A stretch of 64,000 nucleotides of DNA from Paucibacter sp. B2R-40 (GTDB taxonomy: Bacteria; Pseudomonadota; Gammaproteobacteria; Burkholderiales; Burkholderiaceae_C), in assembly GCF_025717555.1 (NCBI RefSeq), contig NZ_JAJIRP010000003.1, positions 529,810 to 593,809 of the forward strand, given 5' to 3'. A model generated the notes under the pieces. It ran no database searches. It saw only the letters and a list, made by a program, of their open reading frames with translations, and was not told the origin of the DNA. The position numbers were made by a program, and so were the translations under genes. Of the stretch, positions 30,056 through 38,277 are shown in pieces. How positions within the stretch are numbered: the stretch's first letter is position 1; the number at the start of each line of letters is the position of its first letter.

Positions 30056-30624
30056 CCGGGGTGCCCCCCCTGAAGCGAGGGGCTTAAAAATGCGCCTATC
30101 AGGGTTTTCTTGCATGGACGCAGGCTGACAGAAGTGAAACACTGTTTCAAAGAAGGCGCCATGCAGTACCAACGCTGCGAGAAGCTACCTTCTCCAGCTG
30201 ATCCGACCCACAGCCAAACCTACGCTCCTGGCTGAACGGACCGGCCTCTTGCTGATAGCCGGCAAGTTCCATGCTGAATTTGCCGAGCAACGTATCCTGT
30301 GTCAAGCCCCGAACGACTTGCCCTCTGGCAAGGCCGCACCAGTCGCCTGAAGCGTCTGCAAGTGGGGGGCCGCTTGATTTGGGCGCCAGCTGCCCTGCCC
30401 CTCGGCCCGACGCCGATCGCTTGAAGTCCCTACCCTCATTGCGTACCTGAGCAGGTTCACTGTCGATACCGCCGATGTAAATCGGTACTTGATTGGGCTG
30501 CCGCATGGTGGGCCGAATCGGTAGAGGACTGCAGGGCACGCAATAACCGCCAGAAAAACGAGACACGTCGGCGTGATCAGCGAGGCCATGACCTCTTTGA
30601 CTTGACCGGCGTAGGAGACAAAAC
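30056..30624. promoter_or_regulatory. Long 5' region of the pectate lyase/PEP-CTERM operon
   Basis: No convincing gene in 569 bases. A weak GC stem (GCCCC / GGGGC) just after 30060 could end the kinase transcript. The region holds the perfect palindrome at 30135-30149. A 95-codon minus-strand frame at 30302-30589 begins with a hydrophobic stretch but lacks a well-spaced ribosome site, so it is not called. The remainder shows no clear feature. Confidence 0.5.
30135..30149. promoter_or_regulatory. Candidate pectin-regulon operator (KdgR-like palindrome), site 2
   Basis: TGAAACACTGTTTCA, a perfect palindrome apart from the central base. It is the best of three related sites in the window (also 1047-1061 and 42578-42592). 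It is 476 bases ahead of the pectate lyase start, a long distance that implies a long leader or a promoter close to the site. Confidence 0.6.
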
Positions 30625-32928
30625 GTGACCCGACTATCCAATCTGCGGCGCCAGCGCATGCCTGCCTTCACCCGCTCGCTGCTGGCCTCCTCGATCGCCC
30701 TGGGATTGCTCGCCTGTGGCGGTGGCAATGACAGCGCAAGTCAATCCAGCACGCTGGCCAGTGCCAATGACAGCATGTCTAAGGCCCTGGCGGCCCGCGC
30801 CAATCGGCCGCCAGCGCCGGCACCGGCACCCGCGCCAGTGATCTACGCCATCAGCCTGACCGACACCACCGCGCCACTGCTGTTCGACATTGGCGACCGC
30901 ACCTACTCCGCCGCCGTCGCCATCGACGGCAAACACAAGCCCGAAAACTACCGCGCCGCGCCCAAGCTGCCGGACTGGCAATTCGCTACGGTTGACCCGA
31001 CCGGCGGCGCCCTGACGTTTGAGCGCGAAACAGCCCCCGACATTGGCTGGCATGGCTATTCGCGCAAGGGCAAGCTGCTGGTAAGCGGTGGAGCCTCGGC
31101 CGCCGCCAATCGCGTTTACACGGTCTTCAACAAGGAGCAATTGCTGGCGGCCTTGCGGGAGGCCAAGAACGAGCCCAAGATCATCCGCATCGTCGGTCAT
31201 ATCGACTTCCGCTGGAGCCAAGGCAACACGGTATTTCAAGAGTACACCAGCTATCTTGACCAAAAGCACGGGGGCTCGCTTTCCATTCCGTCCAACACCA
31301 CGCTGGTGGGCATCAATGATGCGAATGGCCGCCCGGCCCGCATCAGCGGCACGACGCTGCTGATCGGAATCGAAGCGGCGACCACGGCGGCAGGCAGCGA
31401 GGCCGACTTCAAGAAATGGGTCGCCGACGGCAAGGACCCGGAAACATTTCCGACCTGGACGCGCAACATCATCTTGCGCAATCTGCGCATCGACACGCCC
31501 TGGGACGTCAACCCCGAGGACAGCGCCAATGCCTACGCCGACGGCATGACCATCACCCGCGGCCAGTACATCTGGATTGACCATGTGTCGATCAGCGACG
31601 GCGACACGCCCGACTCGCTGGCCAGCGACACCCGCCATGACGGCGCGCTCGACATCGTGCGCGGCTCCGACTATGTGACGCTGTCGAACAACTACTTCAC
31701 CAAGCATCACAAGACCACCCTGGTCGGCAATGGCGACTCGGGTCGCGCCTGGAGCGATGCAGGCCGCCTGCATGTGACCTTCACCGGCAACTGGTGGGAC
31801 AGCCCGGCCAGCCGACTGCCGCTGGTGCGCTTCGGCCAGGTCCATCTGTACAACAACCTGATCAGCGGCAGCACCACCACTGACGACCCGGACATGAAGT
31901 ACGAGGGCGGCCTGGACGTGCGCTACCAATCCGACGTGATTTCGGAAAACAATTTCTATGACTTCACCGGGCTGAAGCCGAAGGAGATCTGCGGCAAGCT
32001 GGCCGGCGGCAAGGATGCCTTCAGCTTTCGCAGCTCGGGCCACCGCTTCATCAGCGACAAGGACGATCTGGGCAAGCCGATGACGGCCATCATCGACGTC
32101 GAGTTGCAGGGCTGCGAAGGACTGCCCGTGGCGCAGAAATGGGTGCCGCCCTATGCCTACACCTTGCGCGCCGCCGACCCGCTGCGCGCAAGTCTCAGGC
32201 TGAGCGCTGGCGCCGGCCGCATCGGCATGTTTGCCAGCGCCGCGCCGCCACCAGCCCCCTCGCCGGCGCCTTCACCGGCCCCAACACCTGCACCCACGCC
32301 GGCACCAGCGCCCGCCCCAACACCCACTCCACCGCCCGGCGGCGACTGCAGCACGGCGCTGCCCTGCACCGCCGGCAATGGCGAGCTGCTGATGAGCAGC
32401 GCCGTCACCGCCAGCGTGCCGCCGGTCAGCTATGTGGCGACGACCGACACCTACACCGTCAGCGGCGCGGGCAAGGTCGACAACAGCAACAGCTATAACT
32501 TCAAGTTCCGCTACACCACGCTGAGCGGGGATTTCACCTTCACCGCACGCATCCTCAAGCAGGGCGGCGCAAGCTCGTCGGCGCGTGCCGGCATCGTCGC
32601 CAGCGCCGGCACCTCAGGCACACCGGCCTATGCCTGGACCGCCCGCTACGCGAATACCGGCGAGATCCGCGCCGCCATAAACGGTAACGCCAAGAACACG
32701 CTGACCGGTTTCGCCACTTCGACGCCGCCGGTCTGGGTGCGCGTGCAGCGCATCGGCAGCACCGTCTACTCAGCCGCCTCCAGCAACGGCGTGAACTGGG
32801 TGCAGACCAGCAATCTGAGCAGCAGCGCGGCCGAGATGCAGGTCGGCCTGGCTGTGTCCTCGGGCAGCAATACGGCGGTGGTCAGCGCCGATTTCGACCA
32901 GGTCAGCATAGTCGGCGGCGGCCGCTGA
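30625..32928 (+). CDS. PL1 pectate lyase lipoprotein with C-terminal sandwich domain
   Basis: 767 residues. The GTG start at 30625 is supported by GTAGGAGAC just upstream. A lipobox, LGLLAC (Cys31), predicts lipid anchoring. A proline-alanine linker leads to a PL1 beta-helix (about 160-530) with IPSNTTLVGIN, NIILRNLRID, YIWIDHVSISDGD, HDGALDIVRGSDYVTLSNNYF and SRLPLVRFG. A second Pro-Ala linker precedes a domain (about 580-767) that looks like a laminin-G/concanavalin-like sandwich (YNFKFRYTTLSGDFTFTARI ... SRAGI-type), probably carbohydrate binding. It cuts polygalacturonate by beta-elimination outside the cell. It leads the lyase/PEP-CTERM operon. Confidence 0.93.
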   Translation: MTRLSNLRRQRMPAFTRSLLASSIALGLLACGGGNDSASQSSTLASANDSMSKALAARANRPPAPAPAPAPVIYAISLTDTTAPLLFDIGDRTYSAAVAIDGKHKPENYRAAPKLPDWQFATVDPTGGALTFERETAPDIGWHGYSRKGKLLVSGGASAAANRVYTVFNKEQLLAALREAKNEPKIIRIVGHIDFRWSQGNTVFQEYTSYLDQKHGGSLSIPSNTTLVGINDANGRPARISGTTLLIGIEAATTAAGSEADFKKWVADGKDPETFPTWTRNIILRNLRIDTPWDVNPEDSANAYADGMTITRGQYIWIDHVSISDGDTPDSLASDTRHDGALDIVRGSDYVTLSNNYFTKHHKTTLVGNGDSGRAWSDAGRLHVTFTGNWWDSPASRLPLVRFGQVHLYNNLISGSTTTDDPDMKYEGGLDVRYQSDVISENNFYDFTGLKPKEICGKLAGGKDAFSFRSSGHRFISDKDDLGKPMTAIIDVELQGCEGLPVAQKWVPPYAYTLRAADPLRASLRLSAGAGRIGMFASAAPPPAPSPAPSPAPTPAPTPAPAPAPTPTPPPGGDCSTALPCTAGNGELLMSSAVTASVPPVSYVATTDTYTVSGAGKVDNSNSYNFKFRYTTLSGDFTFTARILKQGGASSSARAGIVASAGTSGTPAYAWTARYANTGEIRAAINGNAKNTLTGFATSTPPVWVRVQRIGSTVYSAASSNGVNWVQTSNLSSSAAEMQVGLAVSSGSNTAVVSADFDQVSIVGGGR

Positions 32929-32953
32929 ACACCAACAAGCACGAGACCATCCC

Positions 32954-33724
32954 ATGAAAATACTCATCACCCTTCTGCTGGCACTGCCCCATCTCGCCGG
33001 CGCCACCGCGCTCAATAGCGTTGACTACACAACACTCAACGGCACCTCGGTCAGCTTCAACGAACTGGGCGCCGACGGCCTACTCGACGGCCTGCTCAGC
33101 AGCGGCGGCATGCAGTTCGGCGAGCGCTTTGCCGGCCAGGAACTCAGCGTCACCAAGGCACCGCGCCCCGGCGAGATCGCGCAGGACTGGTTCGACGACC
33201 TCAGCTTCGGCCTGCCCAGCCCTGGCCTGCTGCTGCAGGCGGGCGCCAGCGGCGCCAATCTGGGCGTTTATGACTACGGCGACGCCCGCGCCCAAGCGCT
33301 GGCCGGCATCGGCCCGCAGAACACCGACGGCAGCGACGCTTTTGGCCTGGGTGCCATCTCGGCCCGCTTCAGCAGCGGCCAACAGGCGATCGGCTTTCAG
33401 CTGCGCGACGCCAATGGCGGCAGCGCACTGTTGAGCCTGTACCGCGCCGACGGCAGCCTGATCCAGTCCCTCCATCTTGGACCCGTGGCCGATCAGAGTT
33501 ATGCCTTCGCACGCAGCGGCGGCGAGGCCGACATTGCCGGCTTCTCGCTGACCAATGTGGACAGCTATTACGGCGTCGCCATAGACAACCTGGTCTACGG
33601 CAGCGTCAGCGCCGTCCCGGAACCGCGCTCGGCCTGGACGCTGTTGATCGGCCTGCTGAGCTTGGGCTTGGGCGCCGCAACCCAGCGCAGATTTCCCTCC
33701 TTCTCTACCGCCCGCCAAGCTTGA
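32954..33724 (+). CDS. PEP-CTERM sorting-domain protein A
   Basis: 256 residues: signal peptide (MKILITLLLALPHLAGA), a beta-rich secreted domain of unknown role, and the C-terminal sorting tail VPEPRSAWTLLIGLLSLGLGAATQRR (PEP motif, hydrophobic helix, basic end). Such tails are processed by the exosortase EpsH/XrtA system, which is not in this window. It lies 25 bases after the pectate lyase and before a second PEP-CTERM gene, so it is co-expressed with pectin degradation. It might be a surface or matrix protein that binds pectin, but there is no direct evidence. Confidence 0.87.
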   Translation: MKILITLLLALPHLAGATALNSVDYTTLNGTSVSFNELGADGLLDGLLSSGGMQFGERFAGQELSVTKAPRPGEIAQDWFDDLSFGLPSPGLLLQAGASGANLGVYDYGDARAQALAGIGPQNTDGSDAFGLGAISARFSSGQQAIGFQLRDANGGSALLSLYRADGSLIQSLHLGPVADQSYAFARSGGEADIAGFSLTNVDSYYGVAIDNLVYGSVSAVPEPRSAWTLLIGLLSLGLGAATQRRFPSFSTARQA

Positions 33725-33747
33725 GAAGTTCTTTCTGGCGACCCCAA

Positions 33748-33763
33748 GCCGGCAGCCGCCGGC
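33748..33763 (+). terminator. Small hairpin between two PEP-CTERM genes
   Basis: GCCGGC, loop AGCC, GCCGGC. No T-run; probably an mRNA-stabilising or attenuating hairpin in a polycistronic message. Confidence 0.35.
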
Positions 33764-33790
33764 GAATCATCAAAGCAACGGAGACTTGAA

Positions 33791-34633
33791 ATGAAGCATC
33801 AAATCATCAAACTGGCCAGCACAGTAGCCCTCAGCCTGGGCGCCCTCGCCTCGGCCCAAGCCACCAGCCTGAGCAACGGCGACTTTGCCTTCACCGGCAT
33901 CAATGGCAACACCACGCTGGGCGGCTGGTCCTTTGTGACCTTCACCGATATCGCAGCAGGAACAAGGATCTTCTTCACCGACACCAATGTGCTGCAGACT
34001 ACGGTCGCGGCCGGCGTCTTCTCCGCCACCGCCGAGACTTTCTGGTCCTGGACGGCCAGCGCCGATGTGGCCGCGGGCACTTCGGTTGCGCTGCTCGGCA
34101 CCGGCGTGTCGGGGGCCTACGCTGCCAAGTCGGGCGCGGCCGGCGGCAGCGCCAATGGCACGGTCACCAACCACAACGGCGCCACCTCCAACATCTCCAG
34201 CAGCGGCGACATCCTGTATGCCTTCCAGGCCGCCAGCTACGCCACCAACTACCAAGCCGCCGACATCACCTTCCTCGGTGCAGCATCAAACCGAACCACG
34301 CCTTACGCGAGCTCCGACAACCCCTTTGCGGCCACCGGCCTGAGCGGCATACAGGTGCGGGAGTACCGAATCAATAACAGCACCGCGACCCGCTACAGCC
34401 AGTTCAGCGCCCAGATCAGCACCAACGACACACCGTTCAGCAGCATGGCAGAGCTGAAAACCGCGCTGGCCGATAACGCCAACTGGACCACGGTCTCGGC
34501 GTCCAACACGATTCCGGTGGTGTCAGACGTTCTGGCCGTCACAGCCGCCGTGCCCGAGCCGCAAAGCTACGCACTGCTGCTGGCCGGGCTGGCCGCCATT
34601 GGCGCTGTTGCCCGCCGCCGCCGCCCAGCCTAA
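33791..34633 (+). CDS. PEP-CTERM sorting-domain protein B
   Basis: 280 residues: signal peptide ending near AQA|T, then a domain with GDFAFTGINGN ... FVTFTDIAAGTRIFFTDTNV ... WSWTASADVAAGTSVALL, similar in style to large secreted adhesion or matrix proteins of cyanobacteria and Bacteroidetes. The C-terminus has VPEPQSYALLLAGLAAIGAVARRRR. The ribosome site CAACGGAGAC precedes the ATG. It sits between two pectate lyase genes. Function unknown; surface-associated by its sorting tail. Confidence 0.87.
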   Translation: MKHQIIKLASTVALSLGALASAQATSLSNGDFAFTGINGNTTLGGWSFVTFTDIAAGTRIFFTDTNVLQTTVAAGVFSATAETFWSWTASADVAAGTSVALLGTGVSGAYAAKSGAAGGSANGTVTNHNGATSNISSSGDILYAFQAASYATNYQAADITFLGAASNRTTPYASSDNPFAATGLSGIQVREYRINNSTATRYSQFSAQISTNDTPFSSMAELKTALADNANWTTVSASNTIPVVSDVLAVTAAVPEPQSYALLLAGLAAIGAVARRRRPA

Positions 34634-34642
34634 ACCCACCGA

Positions 34643-34669
34643 ACAGCCCCGGCGGCCGCCCGGGGCTGT
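34643..34669 (+). terminator. Stem-loop after PEP-CTERM gene B
   Basis: ACAGCCCCGG pairs perfectly with CCGGGGCTGT around a seven-base loop. No T-run follows and the next gene starts 22 bases later, so partial termination or RNA stabilisation is more likely than a full stop. Confidence 0.55.
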
Positions 34670-34690
34670 CAGCAGGAAAGAGAGCCCACC

Positions 34691-35884
34691 ATGCCCATGA
34701 TCAAGCCCCTCCCACGCCTTGCTGCCCTGCTCGCCAGCTTGGCCAGCTTTGTCGCATACGCCGCTCCGACCACCTTCGAGCTGGAGCCTGGCCCCGGCTG
34801 GGCCAGCCAGGCCGGCGGCACCAGCGGCGGCGCCGCAGCGGCCGCGGCCGACATCTACACGGTCAGCAACCGCGCCCAACTGGTTGCGGCGCTGGCCGTG
34901 CCCCGCCCCAAGATCATCCGCGTGCGAGGCTTGATCGACGCCTCGGAAGGTCGCCCGTTCACCGACCACAACGACCAGCGCCTGCGTGGCCAAATCGATG
35001 TCAGCGCCAACACCACCTTGATCGGCCTGGGGACGAACGCCAAGCTGATCAATGGATGGTTCTATTTGAAGAAGGTCAACAACGTCATTCTGCGCAATAT
35101 CAGCATCCAGAACCCCTGCGATGTGCTGCCGGTCTGGGACCCCAGCGATGGCGCGGCAGGCAACTGGAATTCCGAGTGGGACGGCATGACGATTGAAACC
35201 AGCAGCCATGTCTGGGTTGATCATATGACCTTCACCGATGGCGACCTGACCGACGACCTGTTGCCGATCGAGAACGGCAAAACCAAGCAATGCCATGACG
35301 GGGCTTTGGACATCAAGAAGGCCTCCGATTACGTCACTGTCTCGAACAGCGTTTTCGAGAACCACAACAAGAACAGCCTGATCGGCTCGTCCGACAGCAA
35401 CACCGGCGACAACGGTCACCAGACCATCACCTTCAACAACAATTTGTTCCGCCAGATCGGCCAGCGCGCACCGCGCGTGCGCTTCGCCATGCTGCACAGC
35501 TATAACAATCTATTTACAGGCAGCAAGGCGCACCCGGTCTACCCCCATTCCTACAGCATTGGCGTCGGCTACCTGGCCAAGATTTACTCGCAGAACAATG
35601 TCTTCGCCATTGCCGGCGCCGCCAGCTGCTTCGATGTCATCCACAATCCGGCCAGCCTGAAAGGCGACATTCTCGACAACGGCAGCAGCATCAACGGCGT
35701 CGCATTGGACCCGGCGCAATGTCTGAATACCGGCAGCATGGGAAATAACGTCACTTGGATGATTCCCTACAGCTACAGCTTGCTGCCGACCGCGCAAGTC
35801 ACCAAGAAGGTCATGGTCAACGCCGGCGCGGGCCGCATGGCTGCACCGAGCACCATCAGCAGAAGCATTCGGGAGCAACCATGA
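34691..35884 (+). CDS. PL1 pectate lyase, secreted
   Basis: 397 residues with a signal peptide ending AYA|A. The PL1 beta-helix is complete: IDVSANTTLIGLG, NNVILRNISIQNP, EWDGMTIETSSHVWVDHMTFTDGD, HDGALDIKKASDYVTVSNSVF and QRAPRVRFAMLHSYNN, which include the Ca2+-binding Asp and the catalytic Arg region. The catalytic domain stands alone, without the linker and extra domain of the lyase at 30625. The stop overlaps the next PEP-CTERM start (ATGA), so the two are translationally coupled. Confidence 0.94.
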   Translation: MPMIKPLPRLAALLASLASFVAYAAPTTFELEPGPGWASQAGGTSGGAAAAAADIYTVSNRAQLVAALAVPRPKIIRVRGLIDASEGRPFTDHNDQRLRGQIDVSANTTLIGLGTNAKLINGWFYLKKVNNVILRNISIQNPCDVLPVWDPSDGAAGNWNSEWDGMTIETSSHVWVDHMTFTDGDLTDDLLPIENGKTKQCHDGALDIKKASDYVTVSNSVFENHNKNSLIGSSDSNTGDNGHQTITFNNNLFRQIGQRAPRVRFAMLHSYNNLFTGSKAHPVYPHSYSIGVGYLAKIYSQNNVFAIAGAASCFDVIHNPASLKGDILDNGSSINGVALDPAQCLNTGSMGNNVTWMIPYSYSLLPTAQVTKKVMVNAGAGRMAAPSTISRSIREQP

Positions 35885-36444
35885 AGATTCTCAATGCATT
35901 GCGCTTGAGCCTCGGCGCCTTGACGATGCCCGCACTCGCCCTTGGCGCGGCGCATGCTGCCACGCTCAGCATAGACGTTAGCAATACGGCGAGCTTTGAC
36001 GCTTTGGGCGCCAGCGCCAACACCGTCATCACTCGCAGCGTCGCCCCAAATTCGATGATCAACAGCCTCGAATGGAATGTATCGCTGAGCGCCTTCGGCG
36101 ACAGCTGGTTGCAGGACATGCGCGTGCGCATCGGCAATTCAGCCGGGGACGGCATCACCTTGACCCTGGACTCTCTGCAAGAGCCTGGCACCAAGAGCTA
36201 TATCGGCTCGGCTGATCTGAACGCCTTGGGCTTTGCCTTCCAGCTCGCTGGCGACGGGCTGCTGCGGCTGGAGTTTTATGAAGACTATGACGATGTCACC
36301 GGTGTCGCGGACGGCCAATGGAACTCTGGCACGCTCAGCTTCGCCGGCATTTCCGCGGTACCGGAGCCCAACAGCTATGGCTTGTTGGCAGTGGGTCTGC
36401 TGGCCCTCGGGCACAATGCCCGCCGATGCCGCAACTCCCAATAA
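35881..36444 (+). CDS. PEP-CTERM sorting-domain protein C
   Basis: 187 residues: signal peptide (AHA|A), a compact beta-rich domain (NSLEWNVSLSAFGDSWLQDMRVRIGNS) that recalls proprotein-convertase-like or jelly-roll modules, and a tail VPEPNSYGLLAVGLLALG with basic residues. The ATG overlaps the pectate lyase stop by 4 bases, the tightest link in this region between a PEP-CTERM protein and a lyase. The next gene begins inside its last codons. Function unknown. Confidence 0.85.
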   Translation: MKILNALRLSLGALTMPALALGAAHAATLSIDVSNTASFDALGASANTVITRSVAPNSMINSLEWNVSLSAFGDSWLQDMRVRIGNSAGDGITLTLDSLQEPGTKSYIGSADLNALGFAFQLAGDGLLRLEFYEDYDDVTGVADGQWNSGTLSFAGISAVPEPNSYGLLAVGLLALGHNARRCRNSQ

Positions 36445-36938
36445 GCAACCCATTCGAGCCCGCTCAGCTTTTCGGTTATGCGGCCTTTGCTCTGGGCGTG
36501 GCCTGTTTTGCGGAGACCGACGACAGGCGTTTCAAGATCTTCATGGCCTTGGAGTGCTTGAGCTACGCCCTGCATTTCAGCCTGCTTGGCCAACCCACAG
36601 CCGTGGCCAGCAGCCTGGTTTCCCTGGGCCGTTCGGTGGCAGCAATTCGCAGTCGCTCGCCTTGGGTCGCAGGGTTCTTCATTGCACTCAGTCTGAGCCT
36701 GGGCGCCCGGCTGCAAACCGGATGGCTCTCGCTGCTGCCGATAGCCGCATCCTGCATAGGCACGACGGCGCTGTTTTTTCTCAAAGGCATGCAGATGCGC
36801 TTGCTGATGCTGGTAGGCACGCTGCTCTGGCTCGCCAACAACCTATGGGTCGGCTCGATCGGAGGCAGCCTGTTGGAGGCGACCATCGCTGCGACGAATA
36901 TCATGACTCTGCTGCGCCTGCGGCGGCGCACAGCATGA
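36426..36938 (+). CDS. YgjV-family inner-membrane protein
   Basis: 170 residues with about five to six hydrophobic segments (LFGYAAFALGVACFAE, LECLSYALHFSLLG, WVAGFFIALSLSLGA, LSLLPIAASCIGTTALFFL, LLMLVGTLLWLANNLW). It resembles the YgjV (Imp-YgjV) family, whose role is not established. In other proteobacteria ygjV lies by uronate genes such as uxaA and exuT, which fits here. It starts 19 bases before the PEP-CTERM gene C stop, and its 3' end overlaps the PL10 gene on the other strand by 96 bases. Confidence 0.7.
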   Translation: MPQLPISNPFEPAQLFGYAAFALGVACFAETDDRRFKIFMALECLSYALHFSLLGQPTAVASSLVSLGRSVAAIRSRSPWVAGFFIALSLSLGARLQTGWLSLLPIAASCIGTTALFFLKGMQMRLLMLVGTLLWLANNLWVGSIGGSLLEATIAATNIMTLLRLRRRTA

Positions 36939-38240
36939 CTTGAGCCACTCGGCATAGGCCGCGAGCGCCTTGGCCGGCCCCGTGCCGTACCAGGCGTAGC
37001 CATTGCGGCGCTCCAGGCTGATGTCGTCCACGTCATCGTGCAAGCTCTTGTCACGGTCACCGAACACCGGTTTCAAGGTCTGAATGTCGTAATACCGCGC
37101 CCAGAGCTGAGCAGCGCCGGCACGTGGCCGCAGGCGTCGGCCCTGCGCTTCGTCGACCTTGCCCCACACCATGCCCTCGATGGCTATTGCACGCAAGGCG
37201 GCAATGCCGGCCTCGACGGCCTGAACCACGGCCGGCGAAGGTTGCGGCAAGCTCATCAAGTAAATCAATACCTGCGCGCTCTCTGCGCTGCTCAAGGCGG
37301 CGGGTTCATAGTTGCGGGCAGACACCGGCGCCAAGCTCAGGGCATCGTATTGCTGTGCCCACAGCAGCTTGCGGCCGTGGGCGCTAACCTGCGTCGCCAG
37401 CAGACTCTCGATCGCCCGGCGCTCCGCCAGCGCGGCTTGCTCTTGCACGCGCTGGGGCAGACCATGAAACCCCTGCTCGCCGCGCGCCACCGCCCCCATC
37501 AACTCGGCCACCGCAACCATCGCGTTATCGTTCAAGGTGATGGCGTCGTGATAACCCCCTTGCAAGGGCCAGACCTGGGGCCAGGCGCCATTGGGGAACT
37601 GCGCGCTGAACAAATAGCTCAGACCCTTGAGCAAGCTTTGGCGAAAAGCTGCCGCCTGCTCCGGCGGCAATTGCGCCGCGACCTTGGCCAGGAAGCGAAT
37701 TTCGGTCACGGTGGCATCGTTGTCTATGGTGCCCACATAGCTCCAGTGAGGCTCCATCGCTTGGTCAAAATCGCCCGGCGTCGGGTGCTTGGAATTGCTA
37801 TTGGCCACATAGTCCTGGCCCGGCAGGCGCACCGGGCGATCACGCGGCTGGTTCTTGCCCCAGCCGCCGGCGGGTGTTTGAAAGCTGACGATATTGTTGG
37901 CCACGAGCAAGGCCTGGGCCGAGCCGTACCAGGCCGCCGGCTGATTCAGCGGCATGCTCTTTTCGCTATTGCCCCCATCAGGGCCGGCTGGCGTGGCTGC
38001 ACTGCCCGCACGCTCGGCCGCCAACGCGGCCTTGTCGGCGGCGCGTTGCTGGGCTGAGTGTTCCAGATATTGGCCCCAAGCCCGCCGCAGATCGGCCGAT
38101 TCGAGCTCGCCCAGACGCTCGGGCGTCAGCGGCACGACCGGGGCGTTGACACCAATCACGGCGGATTGAACTGCGCAGGCGAGGCCCAGCAACAGCGCTG
38201 CAGTCCAGCGCGAACGGGATGAGGGGAATGTGATGCTCAC
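36843..38240 (-). CDS. PL10 pectate lyase
   Basis: 465 residues from a GTG at 38240 that follows AAGGAAAG and begins a signal peptide (WTAALLLGLACAVQSA); an ATG at 38294 overlapping the upstream stop is the alternative. PL10 blocks are clear: SFQTPAGGWGKNQPRD, HWSYVGTIDNDATVTEIRFLA, FPNGAWPQVWPLQGGYHDAITLNDNAM and the RRNGYAWYGTGPAKAL ending. PL10 uses an (alpha/alpha)3 barrel to cleave polygalacturonate. It is last in the long minus-strand operon. The last 30 or so residues run past the normal end into antisense of ygjV. Confidence 0.9.
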   Translation of the reverse strand: MSITFPSSRSRWTAALLLGLACAVQSAVIGVNAPVVPLTPERLGELESADLRRAWGQYLEHSAQQRAADKAALAAERAGSAATPAGPDGGNSEKSMPLNQPAAWYGSAQALLVANNIVSFQTPAGGWGKNQPRDRPVRLPGQDYVANSNSKHPTPGDFDQAMEPHWSYVGTIDNDATVTEIRFLAKVAAQLPPEQAAAFRQSLLKGLSYLFSAQFPNGAWPQVWPLQGGYHDAITLNDNAMVAVAELMGAVARGEQGFHGLPQRVQEQAALAERRAIESLLATQVSAHGRKLLWAQQYDALSLAPVSARNYEPAALSSAESAQVLIYLMSLPQPSPAVVQAVEAGIAALRAIAIEGMVWGKVDEAQGRRLRPRAGAAQLWARYYDIQTLKPVFGDRDKSLHDDVDDISLERRNGYAWYGTGPAKALAAYAEWLKSCCAPPQAQQSHDIRRSDGRLQQAASDRADP

Positions 38241-38277
38241 TGCTATTCGCTTTCCTTGGGGTGGCTGAAGTGCGGGC

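Noticed and set aside
28712..30172. Minus-strand frame of 486 codons
   Set aside because: Antisense shadow of the sensor kinase, which has complete kinase motifs.
30302..30589. A 95-codon minus-strand frame with a hydrophobic N-terminus ahead of the pectate lyase
   Set aside because: The ribosome site is only about two bases from the ATG, the remainder does not look like a protein, and it overlaps the leader of the lyase operon.
36233..36943. Plus-strand frame of 236 codons over ygjV
   Set aside because: The YgjV frame has regular membrane segments; this frame is its shadow.
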